Assembly (NCBI RefSeq): GCF_965638725.1
Contig: NC_134970.1
Location: 2,857,001 to 2,921,000 of the forward strand
DNA: 64,000 bases
Source of the DNA: Aptenodytes patagonicus
Taxonomy: Eukaryota > Chordata > Aves > Sphenisciformes > Spheniscidae
Direction of reading: 5' to 3'
Of the stretch, positions 12,301 through 25,172 are shown piece after piece (position 1 is the stretch's first letter; each line of letters begins with the position of its first letter). A program made the translations under genes and the position numbers. The notes beneath the pieces are model-generated. The model was not told where the DNA came from and made no database searches. It worked only from the letters and a program-made list of their open reading frames with translations.

Positions 12301-15300
12301 TTTCTCCATGTACATGCACTAAAAGAAACTGCTGCTACTCCAGATCTTAAGGACCTGGCCCTGTCTTACATCCAGGGAAACCTTGTTTGAGTAACACATG
12401 AAATCAGCTCTGTTGATTTCAGAAAGAACCAGCTTCTGGTGACTTGCAGATGAATTCTCATAATTGCCAGGTTTTGAATACTCAGAAGGTGTAAGGATGG
12501 CCTCTGGCAAAATAATGAGGTTTATTTGAAAAAAGAAACTTGAAACAATGATGGGCATGGGGTTTGGTTTGTGAGGTCTAAGGTTTTTCTCTTCAATCAA
12601 GGAAGCAGATTTTTTTTCCACCTTCATTTTGTTGGAAGCTGACGTTCTCCATGGTGGTTTGTCTCCAGGAGCTAGGACTTCAAGAAAAATGCAAATACAA
12701 TGAGTGCACTGACTCAATTCCGTGCAAGTTGTCAGCACTCAAAAAACATTAATGTTCTTGCAGAGCAGGCTAAAGCCAGCTTCAGGAATGATCTGTACAT
12801 ACTTGTGGATAACATCTAAATCTTGCTTTGGATTTATGGGTTAAGACTTTTGGTGAAATGGTGCATGATAAAATCTGTGGATAACACTTTCTTTACCAAA
12901 CATTAGGAGTGATTCCTGCTGGGATCTGACCTGCTACATCAAAGAAACTGAGGTGGTGGTCAAACCTCAAATCCAACAATATTCTGCCGTCTCCTCCCAA
13001 TCGCCTGCTTCTAATTTAGGAGCAACGGGCAGAACTGGCTCTTCAGTTAGATTTGAAGTGGGTGTAAGTGTACTTTCTCAGTTCTCTGTCCTTTGTGCAC
13101 AGAGACCAAAAGCCTCTACATCACTCTGGAACCTGCGTGTGAGTTCCCTGCTGGTGATTTTATGCTTTTTCCATCAGCAGTGCTCTGTCGGGAAATGCTG
13201 GGCTGTGCTCTGCCTCTGGAGAAGCATCTGCCACTGATCCAGGATGTTATGCTGCTCCCTTTCCCCTCTGCCCAGGGCTGTAGTGCCACTTCTGTTGTGA
13301 TCTGTTTGGAGAGCGGGTACCCAAGGCGTTTTTGGTGATCTGCAAGACGTGAGCTGACGCTGCTGTTGATGAGTGTCCTCTGTTAGTGCTCTCCCTGCCT
13401 GTGTGGTGAACTGGTTATTGCTGTGTTACCTTGGTCTAGATTCTGGAAAAAATTCTCCCTTTGCTTTGAGCTGTGCAAACAGAATAAAGGTTTGTTCTGA
13501 TCACAGAGAGAGCTTCCTTGTAGGTCTATGGCGAGAGGCAGTTCATAAATACAAAGAGATGGAGCACAAAGGGACAATGAGATGACAGTGGCTTTCCAAG
13601 GCAGCAGTCTGTGTGTACCAGGTACTGGCTCTTGGCGTGACAGGGGAGGGCTTTGTGCGGGCACTGTTGCTGTTGGACGCCAGAGGTGCGTTTGGGAATG
13701 TTTATGACAAACGACTCCTGTGTGCGAGGGGCGGTGGGAGCAGCTGGAGCAATGCTAGAACAAAAGGCTGCTGTGCTACAGCCAAGGCCGACTGAGCAAT
13801 TAATGGGCCTGGAAGGGTGGCTTTTCATGAGAATTGACTAAAGCTAGGTTTAGGAGAGTGGCTAAATGTAGTCTGGAGGGGGGTCTGACCATGCGCATAA
13901 AAAGGAAAGCACAGGAATTACACAGGGGATAACTGGAGGGAGGGAAGGACGCTTCCCAGCTATTAAGTCTCTTAGCCCATGGATATTGTTTCAGGGGAAA
14001 TTCTTGCAACCTCAGTGCTTGAGATCCATCTATCCAGACTGGACAAATCACTGGAGAATGTGCTGTTGGGAGCAGTCCTGCAGCAGCCCCGGGGAAGATG
14101 ATTCAACAGGGCCTCTTTCATCTTCGATTTCTGTGAACACAGTCTACGTTTGTGCTGCCCCCAGATACTCCCATTCATCACTGTCTGTGGCCAATGTTGA
14201 TAGCAGCGTATAAGCCTTTTGGGCAAGAGCAGGGAATGCTAGCTATCCCCTCTGCTAACAGAAGACTGTAACTGAGGCTAGTTAGCACATGCTGATGCAC
14301 AGCCAGAATGGCCCAGGACGGTGCTGGTGATAAGCCCTTTCCCGGCTCTTACTGGGCAAAGCCAGCATTGTGCCTGGCCGAGGTGCCCTGGCTGTTTGCC
14401 CAAGGCAGCCCAGAGCATGTTGCGGGAATATCAGAGGTCTTTCTGTTTGATTTGTAGTTCACTGAACTTTATTCCAGTAAACATGGGCAGGAGAGAGCTC
14501 AGCGTGGAGAGAAAATCCTGCTTCTACTCGGAGTCTGAAATGCACAAACTTTAATTTATCCTCTGCCATTAGAGCAGTCTTTTTCAGCAAGTGCTAAGTA
14601 ACTTCAGTGCTCAGACCACTTTCCTGCCTGTCCTCCTTGATGGATGCAGTCTGTACTCTGTATCAGAGCAAGAAACTAACGATGTGCAACAAAAAGCCTG
14701 AGCACCCCTGCTCAGAGGGCTCTGCAAAATCCAGGGAGCTTTGAACTTGAACTCCATGCTTAATTACTAAAAAGCTAATAATTCAGGACTGGTATTCTTT
14801 CCAGGGCTCAAAATAGAAGTTAGGTTCCTGTTAGTAAGGAGAGACGGGGTGGGGAATGGGAGGGGTGGTAAAAATGCCTTGCTCCATTCATATCCTATAG
14901 AAATGGCAGCTTTGAGCCTTGTCTTTTGAAAAATGGAAAACTCCCCTTCCAGATAGTCCGTGCTGCTTGTGTGAATGGCTACAGCTTAATGTTAAATGCC
15001 TGCATGTTTAGAGTCCATAACACATTAAACTGATAGTGAGAATGGGGAAAGGAAAAGGCTGCTTAAATTTCCCATAAAGATCTTCCAGTGAAACTTATCT
15101 GTCTTAAAAAAATAAAATCTGATTGCTTCTTATCTTTGCAATTATCCAGGCAGTTTCAGGCAGAAGTAAAATCACAGAATCTCGTGTTTTCAGACCCAGG
15201 CCTCATGACTGGTCTGCCATGATAAGGAAAAGACTCTCTCTGCTCCAGCAGCGATCTGAGGGCCCTCGTTAACACAGAGAAGTCGGTGTGCTGCAGGCAG

Positions 15301-17999
15301 AAGTCAGGGCTTGGGCACAGTTTTTGCTACCCCAGGCACATAAAACTGCTGTTCTTATAAGAAAGATCTCAGGACTCTGATATGTGGTCTTTGACCTTAA
15401 TGCACCCCAGAGAAATCCTGTTATTCCTTGCACATGTGCTCTTCACCTGTCCCTTTGCCAGAGGGTGCTGGCCTGTGGCTGGTGTGACAGAAGGTCCCTT
15501 ACTGACAGTCTGGCGTATCAGCATAAACTCAACTCCACATGCTGCTGAAGCCAAGAGGGTGGACTGGGAACACGGGTGGCTGGAGAGCCAGCAAGCAGGG
15601 TGGAAGTGGTAATTCTGCCAGAGGGACAGGCGGCGGGGACAGCGGTACCTTACAGCAACTCCCAGTCCAAAGTATTTGGAGAGGTTTGCTTTATTCCCCC
15701 CCCTTTGAATTTGTCCACCGTGGGTGGCTGCCTGTCCCACGTTTGTTCTTGCACCAGCTCTGATACGAGCAGGTTGCATGATCTCTTCTCAGAGCGGGAG
15801 GTTAAAACCCAGCCGTTCCCAGGAGACCTGTGGGCTGCTGCCCAGCTCGCTTGCCTCACATGCACTCAGGGTCTGATGTGACTGATGGGGGTTCTGTACT
15901 CACAGCTGTCTTGGGGCTATTCCTCATGCTGCAAAGGCTCTTTGTCTCATTCAAACCCATGACCTCATTTTAGAGACAGAAAACAGAGAGGGAGAAACCC
16001 ACCAACCTGCCAGCGGAGGTCAAAGGGCTTGCTGAGAGATATGTTAGCATCAAACTTCTCCGGCAGGGACACAAATAACTGGAATTGCAGACCAGAAAAT
16101 TACCATGAAAAAATGGACTAACTACCATGTGATTACAAAAGAGCCCATTAGTTCTGTGTGTGTCTAGGATTCAAAGTATATCCTTTGAGGAAGAGCACAA
16201 GGTCATGCTCCCAAAACTTTAAGCAAAAGGAACTGTATAAGTCTGTGCCTGTTGCTCTCCAAGGACTGCCGTGCGTGGAGTTTTAGCTGGTTGCTCTCCT
16301 CCCTCTTTTCTAGGCACAGACCTCGGCAAACATGACTTCTGGCAAAATGAGGGAAGGTTAGATTTCAGTGTTAGGTGGCAGCAGTTCCCGTTGTGGTTAA
16401 ATTTGTCAGACCCCTCACTGCTACTTTATAATCAGCCTGTTGGGATACTGTTTGGGCTAACGAACACCCCTTCAGCCCTCCTGCCGGGCTCGGCAGTTTG
16501 TTTCTGCAGAGCTCCTGGCTGCTGCTGGCCCGGGATCCATGGTTGATGGCCTGGATTTGCAGTCTCACATGTCAGTGCCAGCCGTGGCCTTTGCTCTGGC
16601 CCCTGGTTTTTGCTAGTAGATCAGAACTGTCCTCTCCACCCCAAGGCTGGTCCTGAGACTCAGCTGGCCCCTTGACTGTCACAGCTTTCCAAATAAAGCC
16701 AGAAATGATGAAGCTCTGTCGTGAGGTAGAAGTCCTAGAGCTGCCTTGGAGCCGCAGTGTGCCGGTGGCAGGAGGAGCCGAAGTACGGCATTGGCTTGCT
16801 GAGGAGTCAGACATCCCGTTACGCAGCATTTGTGCTTTGGTTGGAAACAAGAAGTTCCAATTTCACTTCCCATTTTCCCAGCCCTGTGAACAGACATTGC
16901 AAAGCAGATGCGATAAAGCAGCTATGGTTTCTGCCTTCCCATCTCTTCTCTGTAACAGAAGGGGAAATTACTCTCTTTCTACTCAGCACTAGTGATTAAA
17001 ACTCAGAAGTCAGGTGTCACTGTTTTCAGTGCTAAGGTGACCTGTGTAGCATGCAGTGGGACAGCCATGTGTTCTCTGTACGCGGCAACAGTCTTCCACC
17101 AGAACTGGTTTGCTCTTCTCTTTGCCAGTTCCAGTTTGTTGGGGTAAGTGCTTTACTATCTGCTTTCCCTGTTTCATTCCCGGTGATCATTTCTCCCTAA
17201 GAAGGATTACAGTAATGCAAACCTATGAAATCCCATGTGCTTGCTTAGGCAGGGCTGGTGGACAGAGGACTTCATACCTCAGAATAGGGTGGTGATGGCC
17301 AGCACAAAAGTTCATGTGCTATTTAGGTTGCTGCAGTGGAAGAAAATACAGAATTCAATGTCCAAGTAGACAATTCACAGAGTTTTGGTGAGTGTGGTCT
17401 TTCTTTGGCTTTGCTTTGCCTGTGGGGGCACCAGTGAAGATGCCATGAGCCTTAGACAAGCCTGTTGTCTGTGTTAGGTGTTCTGCAGGGGTTTTGAAGG
17501 ACTGTCCGGCTGCAGGGCTCTGGGGACTGTGTAGGTAGCATGGGGTGACAGTGCTACAGCTTGTAGTCAGGGGCACTGCCGGACCCCAGCCCTGATCCCC
17601 GGCAGGAGAGGGTCGGGCATTCCTCCATGGCTGGGTGCAGACTCTGCCTTTGCAAGCCTTGCCTCCGATGAGGATGTGTCCATGGGTCCGTCTGGGCACA
17701 GCAAATGCATCCCAGAGCCTCCCTCCGCAGGGGAGCGCGGGTGGACAGGACGTGCAGCCCGGCGTTATCGGGGCCGGCTCTGCTGCGGGGTCCCGGGAGC
17801 GGGGGGGTCTGAGCCACCTGTTGGAGTTTCACACATGGGGAGGCTGCTGCCCTTTTTAGCAGTGTCTGTCTCTTTTTCCTCGCCCCTCGCTTCCCGGTAT
17901 TCCCTTTACAACCAGCCCATTGTGCTGTGGGCTAGAGCAGCTGGGTGGAGTGTTTCAGGCTCAAGTGTAATTTCAGTGCCTTTAAAAGCCTTTGGAAGG

Positions 18000-18020
18000 C
18001 GCGCTTTTTTTTTTTTTCTT
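18000..18020. repeat. Poly-T tract
   Basis: A 13-base T run is followed by a C/T-rich stretch. It is a simple pyrimidine tract without an associated element. Confidence 0.8.
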
Positions 18021-18196
18021 TTTCCCCCTGAAGAGGACAGCAATGCCAACAAGGGATAATTTGATGGATTACTCTGCGGGGCTGAGGGGCTCTCCTTAAT
18101 CCCCTTTGTGGGCCTGTTTGACTAGACGCGTAGCAGAAGCCCCCAGCCTCAGGCAGAGAAAAGGCGGCTCAGCAGGGTAGGTTTTACACACTGACA

Positions 18197-18374
18197 TATA
18201 AATACGGGCCCTGGTCATGTGGTGCCGGATATAATCTCTGCCCGTTACCACGCTGCGGAGAAGGGGGGCACCTGGAGGGGGCTTATTTTTTTCCTTTCCA
18301 GTTCAATTTACATTTTTATTCTTCCGCTAAAAATAATAAAAAAAAGAAGAGGGGGTGGGGGAGAGGCTGACTCA
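18197..18374 (+). promoter_or_regulatory. TATA, MEF2 and AP-1 motif cluster
   Basis: Within 180 bp there is an exact TATAAATA at 18197-18204, a perfect MEF2 consensus CTAAAAATAA at 18327-18336 and a perfect AP-1 site TGACTCA at 18368-18374. No exon follows that I can identify. It could be an enhancer or a tissue-specific alternative promoter in the long region upstream of SLC45A3. Single motifs occur by chance, so support is modest. Confidence 0.25.
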
Positions 18375-20574
18375 GACCAAATGCTAGGGTGATGGGCACA
18401 GTACTTAAACACCAAAAATGAGCTCAAGTGAAAAGCAGAACCAGATCGTCTCTCATTTCCCCTCCTGCTCCAAAACAGGGGCTCCTCTCATGAATAAAAG
18501 CAAGAGCTTGGGTCATGCAGTAGCAAAACAAAGCTGTAGCTCTGATGTAGAGCCAGCCAACCTTGTCTGGAGGTCTTGAGTTGTTTATAGCAGACCTGAC
18601 GCCGACTCAGGAAAGGGTGACCAGAAGGAGTGTGGCTCTTGAGAGCAGAGGCTGAAAATGCTGCTGCTTTGGTTGCTTTGTGTGTGTTTAGGAGTGTGTG
18701 AGGCTTCTCTGTGCTTAATGAAGTTTGGTGATTAGATGCCAGTCCTGAGCAGGTAAAACGCTGCGAGACCATCCTACCGTGTGGCAGGCACGAGCAGTCC
18801 CATTGCGGTTCCTTCAGCACAGTCTGAAGATCCCTCTGCAGTTGAGCTCAGCTATGGGATATTTATTGAGGCACTCAGTCCTTCATCGCATCACAGCTGA
18901 ACCTGGCCCTCAGGCCAGGCGACTGCAGTCGCCTTTTGCAGTGTCCCTGATGGAAATGGGGCTGAGCTGCAGACCAGCAAGGCAAGGTTCAGCCCTTCAG
19001 CCTTGGCCCCTGCTTGTCTGCAGAAAGCACGGTGCCCAGCTCCTCTCTGCACCCTGTCTTATCTTGGCCATGCTCCTCCTAGCGTGGACTGCAGCAGGAT
19101 CTCCCAGGCAGCCTGCAGCCCGTTGCTGCCGCTGGGTTAATGTGGCCATGACACCTGCCAACTGCAGGAGAGTTAATGACACCCGCTGGCATCGCGGTGT
19201 GCGCTGGGCTGATGTCTGTCCCTTTGAGAAGCACAGCAAGCTCCGAAGGTGTCAGCGTGGCCTCCGCTGAGTCAGTGACCTCGTTAGTCAGACAGGCGGT
19301 TCCTGTTTGTAACGGTGAGGGGAGGACGGGCTGGAACTGGCCACTCTCTGCTGCTGTATCTTTTCTGCTGGTCAAACAGGCGGGCACGGGAGCTACGGCA
19401 GCCAAAGCCTGGGAGAAATCCTCCTGCCAGGAGCAATTCCTTTGCCTGCCAGAGGAGGAAGCAGGTTGTGGGACAGGAGGTCAGTGGAGCCTGTGGGCTG
19501 CCCTGCTGCCTGTTTGATGTTCGTGTTGTGAGGATAGAGTCCACATAGCTATTGGCATGGCTCCTGAAAGGAGTGCGAGGTATCAGAGACATGCAGAGTG
19601 AAGGGTAAGCGGGCCAGATCTTTCTCCACCCTGGAAAGCATCCTCTCTGTATGATAGGCAGAGCGAGGACAGTGCTGTTAGCCTGCCGGGCTGGGAAAGC
19701 ATCCTTTCCTAATGCCCATTCTTAACAAATATTTTGACCTTCTCGTCCATCTTATAGGGACCTTGCTGTCCATAGGCTTTCCCTAGTGCCTTTGCTTTAT
19801 TCAGTTAATCAAGGGGGGACAAACAGTGACCTGTTTCACATGCCCTTGCTGCTTATTGTAAAACATGGAAGATGCTCAACAGTCGCTTGCCCTCAGAGAT
19901 GCACCTTTACCTGAAGGAACCACTGATATCAGAAAAAAAATGCCTCCCAAAGCTTCTGCAGACATGAACCAGTCCCTTGGGCTGGCTCTGGAACGGCTCA
20001 GCCCTGCTAACCATCAGGACTAACCAGCCTCCCAGGTTAGGAGGGCCAAGGATAGAGGGAAGGTTACCGGGTGGCTTGTGCCCCACATCTGCTCCCTGGC
20101 AGTTGTGGATGTATCCTGATAGCTCTGAAATGACTTGCGCTCTGTGGTCGAGGCAGCAGGAACCTGGCAGGGCCTGAGATTGCATCTCCAACTCCATCTC
20201 GGTGAGCCGCAGCCATCCGCAGGGAAGGTGAGTGGCTTGGTGGTTATGGGAGACAAGAGCTTTGCTCAGCATCTGAATGGGTACGGTCTGGTTTAGTGGC
20301 CCACAGAAAGTGGGAGATGCAGCCCCCTGAAAATCAGCTGCTAGCTGCAGGTGCTTAAAACTTGGCCCCTTCTTCTCTCTTTGGCTTCTTGCTTTCAATT
20401 CACAAAGTGGAGATGGTAGTGAACTGCCTTCAGTCTCAGCGCGTGTGTCTGTTGGGCCAGGGATCAGTCTGTGCATCAGGAGAGCAGTGAGCACAAAAGG
20501 GCCTGAACTAAGCTCTGGCTTTTAGATAGCCCTGCAAGCAGGATGATCACGATGTAGGTGCTGCAAGGAAGCAA

Positions 20575-20645
20575 TTCATAGAGTCATAAAATCATGGAAT
20601 TGTTTAGGTTGGAAAAGACCTTTAAGATCATCAAGTCCAACTGTT
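20575..20645 (-). repeat. CR1 LINE 3'-end fragment (avian type)
   Basis: On the + strand this begins with a degenerate 'TCATAGAGTCATAAAATCATGG', the reverse complement of the octamer tail of CR1 elements, and continues through TTTAGGTTGGAAAAGACC and TTTAAGATCATCAAGTCCAA, sequences seen in thousands of avian CR1 copies. The element therefore lies on the minus strand, is heavily 5'-truncated (about 70 bp) and is only mildly diverged. It is the best single hint that the host is a bird. Confidence 0.85.
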
Positions 20646-23600
20646 TTGGAAACCAACTTTTCAAATGAAACAAATTCACAACTCTGAAAAGGAAAAAAAA
20701 CCCAAACCAAGACAATTGCAGCATAGCAGGAAAGAACCGACCTCCAGTCCTGACAAATTCAGATGTCTCCCTTTGAACCAAACTGCGTGGAAGGTCTTCT
20801 GAGCTGTCGTGGGGACCTGCCCCTTCCCGTAACTCTGGATGCATCTCTAGCATCTAGCATTTGTCCTGGATTAATATATCCTGGTGTCTGGGCTGCTGGA
20901 CGCTGTGCTGTGGGGTGAGGGAGGGAATTTCAAATGGGCTGGGGCGCCCGGGTCTTCCTTGTTCTCGTCTGAGGGGATTTCCACCCGCTGCTGCTCTTTC
21001 CCTAAGCCGAGCTGCCGAGGCCGATATAATGGAGCCCCTGAGCTCAAAGGAAACGCAGAGTTAATTCAGAGAGACTAAATAAATCGCCGTTCTCCCATCC
21101 CTGCTTAATGACCACTCTCCTCTCCCCACACTGTGAATGGGGTCAAGGAGATTTGGGAGGGGAGGGGGAAGGGGAGAGGGTCAGGAGAGGTCAGGTGAGT
21201 TTTCCATTTCATCCCCCGCAAGCCTGCCAGAGCTATTCTCCATGGTGTATTTCACATTCAGCTGCAGTGAATGGACACTGATAGCTGTGAAAGGATCTGG
21301 CACTGTATGAACAGCCCTTCCCTAAGCACTCGCTCTTGTGCTCTCTCCCACCCTTTCTTCCAAAGGGCTTCCAGGGAGCGGGGAATTAATAACATTCATA
21401 AAGAGCCCCTTGGAAGGTTGGAAATGTAATGTTGTGGTTATGAATGGAAGCCCAATGGCTAGCAATACCCTTCGCCCTCCCCTCTCTCTGCTGCCCATTG
21501 GGAATAGATTTCTGCATCAACCCTGCTGTGCCACGGGGAGGGAAGGTGCGGGTCCGTATCACCTGGGAACTGCTGGACTGGAGCAGCCCCCGCCTGAGCT
21601 CCCTGCACAGCACCATCTCCTGCCTCCAGCACTGGCCAGTACCAGCTGCCTTGGATGCTTCTCCAAAAAGCTAAGGCTTTTCCTTTTCCTTTGCTAAGGC
21701 AAAGGTTTTTGTGGGGTAACTTTTTGCCGTATAAGACAGGGCTCAGGTTATTACAGAGCCCTGACAGGTCACAAATAGTTGATTAATCTAATTCTCTGTT
21801 GTCTGATCGTTACTGTGGCTGTTTGTTGAACTGCGGGGTAGGTGCACGACCGTCATAAATCAGAGAGGCTGCTACCACATTTAATAACATCTCTTGTCCC
21901 TTCTGCACCCATGTGAGAGCCTGGAAGGATTATGGAGTGGCAGGATATGGATTCTTCTGAGGAATAAATGAGTTTTTCTCTGCCACGTAACTACACCCAA
22001 ATTTTATTTTTAAAATGTCCGTCCCTCAATCTTCATTCTGTCAAAGCACTGTTTAGATGCGGTTACTCGTAAGATCCTATGTTGGAAAGATCTGAGGAGA
22101 TTGGGAGGAGGAGAGACTTCTTTCAGTCTTCGCTCGTGCATGTCCATCAGCGCCCTGCACGTAGGCCACTTTCTTCAGGTGTCTCGGGGTTTGTTTCTTC
22201 TAAAAGCGAAAGGTGTGGTTCAAAGTCGGTTAGCGAGGGCACACAGCAACGTCTGCGCCGGCTGAGAGAAAGGAAGTGGGAAGTGAACTTCTGGCGATGG
22301 TGTTACTTCGTGTAAATGAGTCCGTACACCTGACATCAGCAGTAAATTCAGTCCTATTTCCGCGTGCGTGTTTGTGTACCTGCTGGTGCTTTTCTCAAGT
22401 TCAGATCATGGGTTTCCTCAAGCAGGGCCTTGCTACGTCTCTGTACCACATCGAGCACAGGAAGACATTTGTCAAAACTTTTTCTGTAGCGCGTGAGCAG
22501 GGAACAAACTCTGAGCAGGGGAAATGCATGAATCCAATCTGCTGGCCCACATTTCCAGAGAAATGGGCTCTTGGAAGCCGCTTTCCCTGGCTTCATCCCT
22601 TCTCCTCTTTCTTGCTCCCTGTTAGTGCTGCTAGGTGAGTTGCACTCCGCAGAGGCAGACTGCCTGGCTTCCTCCCTGTCCTTCTGAGTGCTTAAGCAGG
22701 AGAGGAGAGAGGGGACAGGAGACACCAGGACTGCAGGAGCTGCAATCCTTTCTGCTTTGGTTGCCATTGCTGAGAAGGCTCCTCCGTCCAGGTGGGTGGC
22801 AGAGAGCCCTCTCCGGGTTGCCTTTGTCCGGCAGTGTGCTGCTTTGCTCCTGCCCCCAGGACCCGCCCTCCTACCTGGCTGCCAGGTGAACCAGCCTCTC
22901 AGAGTTGATCTGTTGTTTCTCTGCAGAGAAAGGAAAGGAAAAGTTTGGTTTGCAAGCTTAAAAGTAAAACAGAAACCCTGGGATTGAAGATGCTTTACTT
23001 CTCCTTGGGGAGGGAAAGGAAGAGTCTGAACGTTCAGCAGCAGATGATGTCCCCATGGCACGACAGCTCGGTGAGCAGCTGTGAAAAAGCCCCACATGTG
23101 GCTCCCTTCTGCTTCTGTGTGCAGGAAACCTTACACAGAAGGGCTGGTATGCCCCTTTTTGGAGGGGCTGGCTGTTATCCTTGTCAAGGTGCTTGGCACT
23201 GTGCTCCATAGGGAAGGACAAATGCTGTCCCTGTTGTAGAAGTTTGGGGAAACTGAGCCAGAGGGCAAGAAGTGCCTGCTGTCGTGCAGCTTTTTGGACC
23301 GGCCACCCCATGCCTGACTGTGAAAGGTCTCCCTGTCACAAGATGCCAGATCCCACTGGGCTGGACAGGCTGTCACCAGGTCACTTGGGTGTGATGTGTA
23401 ACTGCTGCTGTCAGACCAGGATCTCCCAGCTAGGAGATGGTTTGCCTAAGTGACTCCTTCCATGTCAGGACAAAGTTATAGAGCACCAGGCTCAAACCAG
23501 TCCTCCTGCATAGTCTGCCAGATAAATTGTCCTAGGAGAGATTAGCGGTTTAAATGAAATGTTTGGTCTTGCTGCTGGGACTGTTATTTAGAGCCAGACT

Positions 23601-25111
23601 GTTACTTGCAAAACTGCAGGGAACATCTCATTGTCTTTAAAAAGAAAATAATAATCCCACGTACTAAATCTCTCTGCCAGCTATTTGTGAAGTACCAGCA
23701 GGTCAGCACGGGAAGGTGACTAATGTTAACACCAGGGCAGGGCTTTGGGCAAAGTTCAGATGTGAGCCCAGACCTGGAGTTTCCTTCTGAGCTGGTTTGG
23801 GGCAGCAGGGGCGAAGCACTCTGCGAACAGTGGCCTCGTAGGGCTGGTGCCTGCAGCCTGTGTTTGCTCAGCACCTTGCGCGAGGGGCCCAGGCGCAGGT
23901 GTGGTTGCGGTACTAATAACACACTGGCGCGATGTGTTATCAGGAGGCAGGGAGGGCCCTGAAACCAAACCCGCGTGTGTACCTGCAGCTCGGTTCCACC
24001 TCTGCTTGCCTGCAAACTACTTAAGTAGCTTTTCCTGAATGCTGTGTACCCGGGCTGGGCTGGGCTGGCTTTGGGGAGCGCAGCTCGGTAGAGCTGCGGG
24101 GATCACCTACCTGTCACTGCTCTGCGTGGAGGAGGTGAGTCCTGGCTTCTGGCTCGCTTTCATCCTGGCTCCTGCGAGCCTCCTGAATCTTCCTTTTCCA
24201 TCCCTCTGCCCCTGTCCTTACAGATCAACAGTTCAGGTGATTTTCCTAGTCTGCACTGGCATTTCTTTCCAGCTAAGCCAATCTGTCTCTCTGTATTCCG
24301 TGAACAAAATAAAAAAAGTAATTGATGGGTATTGGGACAAAATGCAATTTAAACAGAAAAGGGTTCATTATCTGTTGCAACTGTGCCTATGTTGCTGTTG
24401 ACAACTTCTCACCTTTGGCTGTGCATGGGTATTGCCTCTGGGTACACTGGGATTTATTTTTTCGTTAAAGCCCTCTGAGGGTGTGGAGGGTGAAGAGACA
24501 GATCTTCTCTTACCTGCTGATAAGAAATTCAGCCTCTCTGCCTCAACTTGAAATTCCTAGGCAGTCAGGGAGATGGACAGATTCCTGCTTCCTCCCCAGT
24601 GCTAGTGAATCAGTGCTAGACATGTCACTGCAGTAAAAGGAAAGAAAACCATTTTTTTTCTCTGTGTGTGAGACATCTTTTACTTAATGTTTGGGGTTTG
24701 CCTTGGGTTAAGTGCCCCTCTGTAAGCCCTCCAGACCCTGGACTACAGCAGACAGTGGACACTACATCTCCCTTCCAGGTCTAGCTCAGAGTGATGGTGG
24801 CTCAGTTAATTTTGGCTTCAGAGTCTGCTTCCTCTAGCTAACAGCACCAAGGCTTGTGCTGCTGCAGCTGGAGGGCTGCAGCTTAAATTCCTATCCCAAG
24901 GCTGTCAGCCAGCTGGGCACCCATCATAAACGAATAAGGCTGAGATATCCTGTGTCTAGCCCACATCTAAGAAAGGTGGTTGCTGCCCCCAATCGCTTTC
25001 TTGCAGACAGAGTGCATCTGAAGTAATGCTGAGCATATCTGGGGCCTCTGAGTATTCCTTTGAAGCCATGTCTAGTGATTAAAGGAAAACTGTTGTTCCC
25101 CCTCTGCCGTT

Positions 25112-25172
25112 AGCTTGCTATTTGACCTTGGACAAGTCATTTAAATGTTCACAGTTGTTAAAAGGAGATATC
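25112..25172 (+). repeat. MIR-core-like ancient SINE fragment
   Basis: The motif TTTGACCTTGGACAAGTCA followed by TTTAA and a later 'GTTAAAAGGAGAT' matches the order of the MIR core ('GACCTTGGGCAAGTCACTTAA ... GTAAAATGGGG'). It is short and diverged. Confidence 0.5.
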
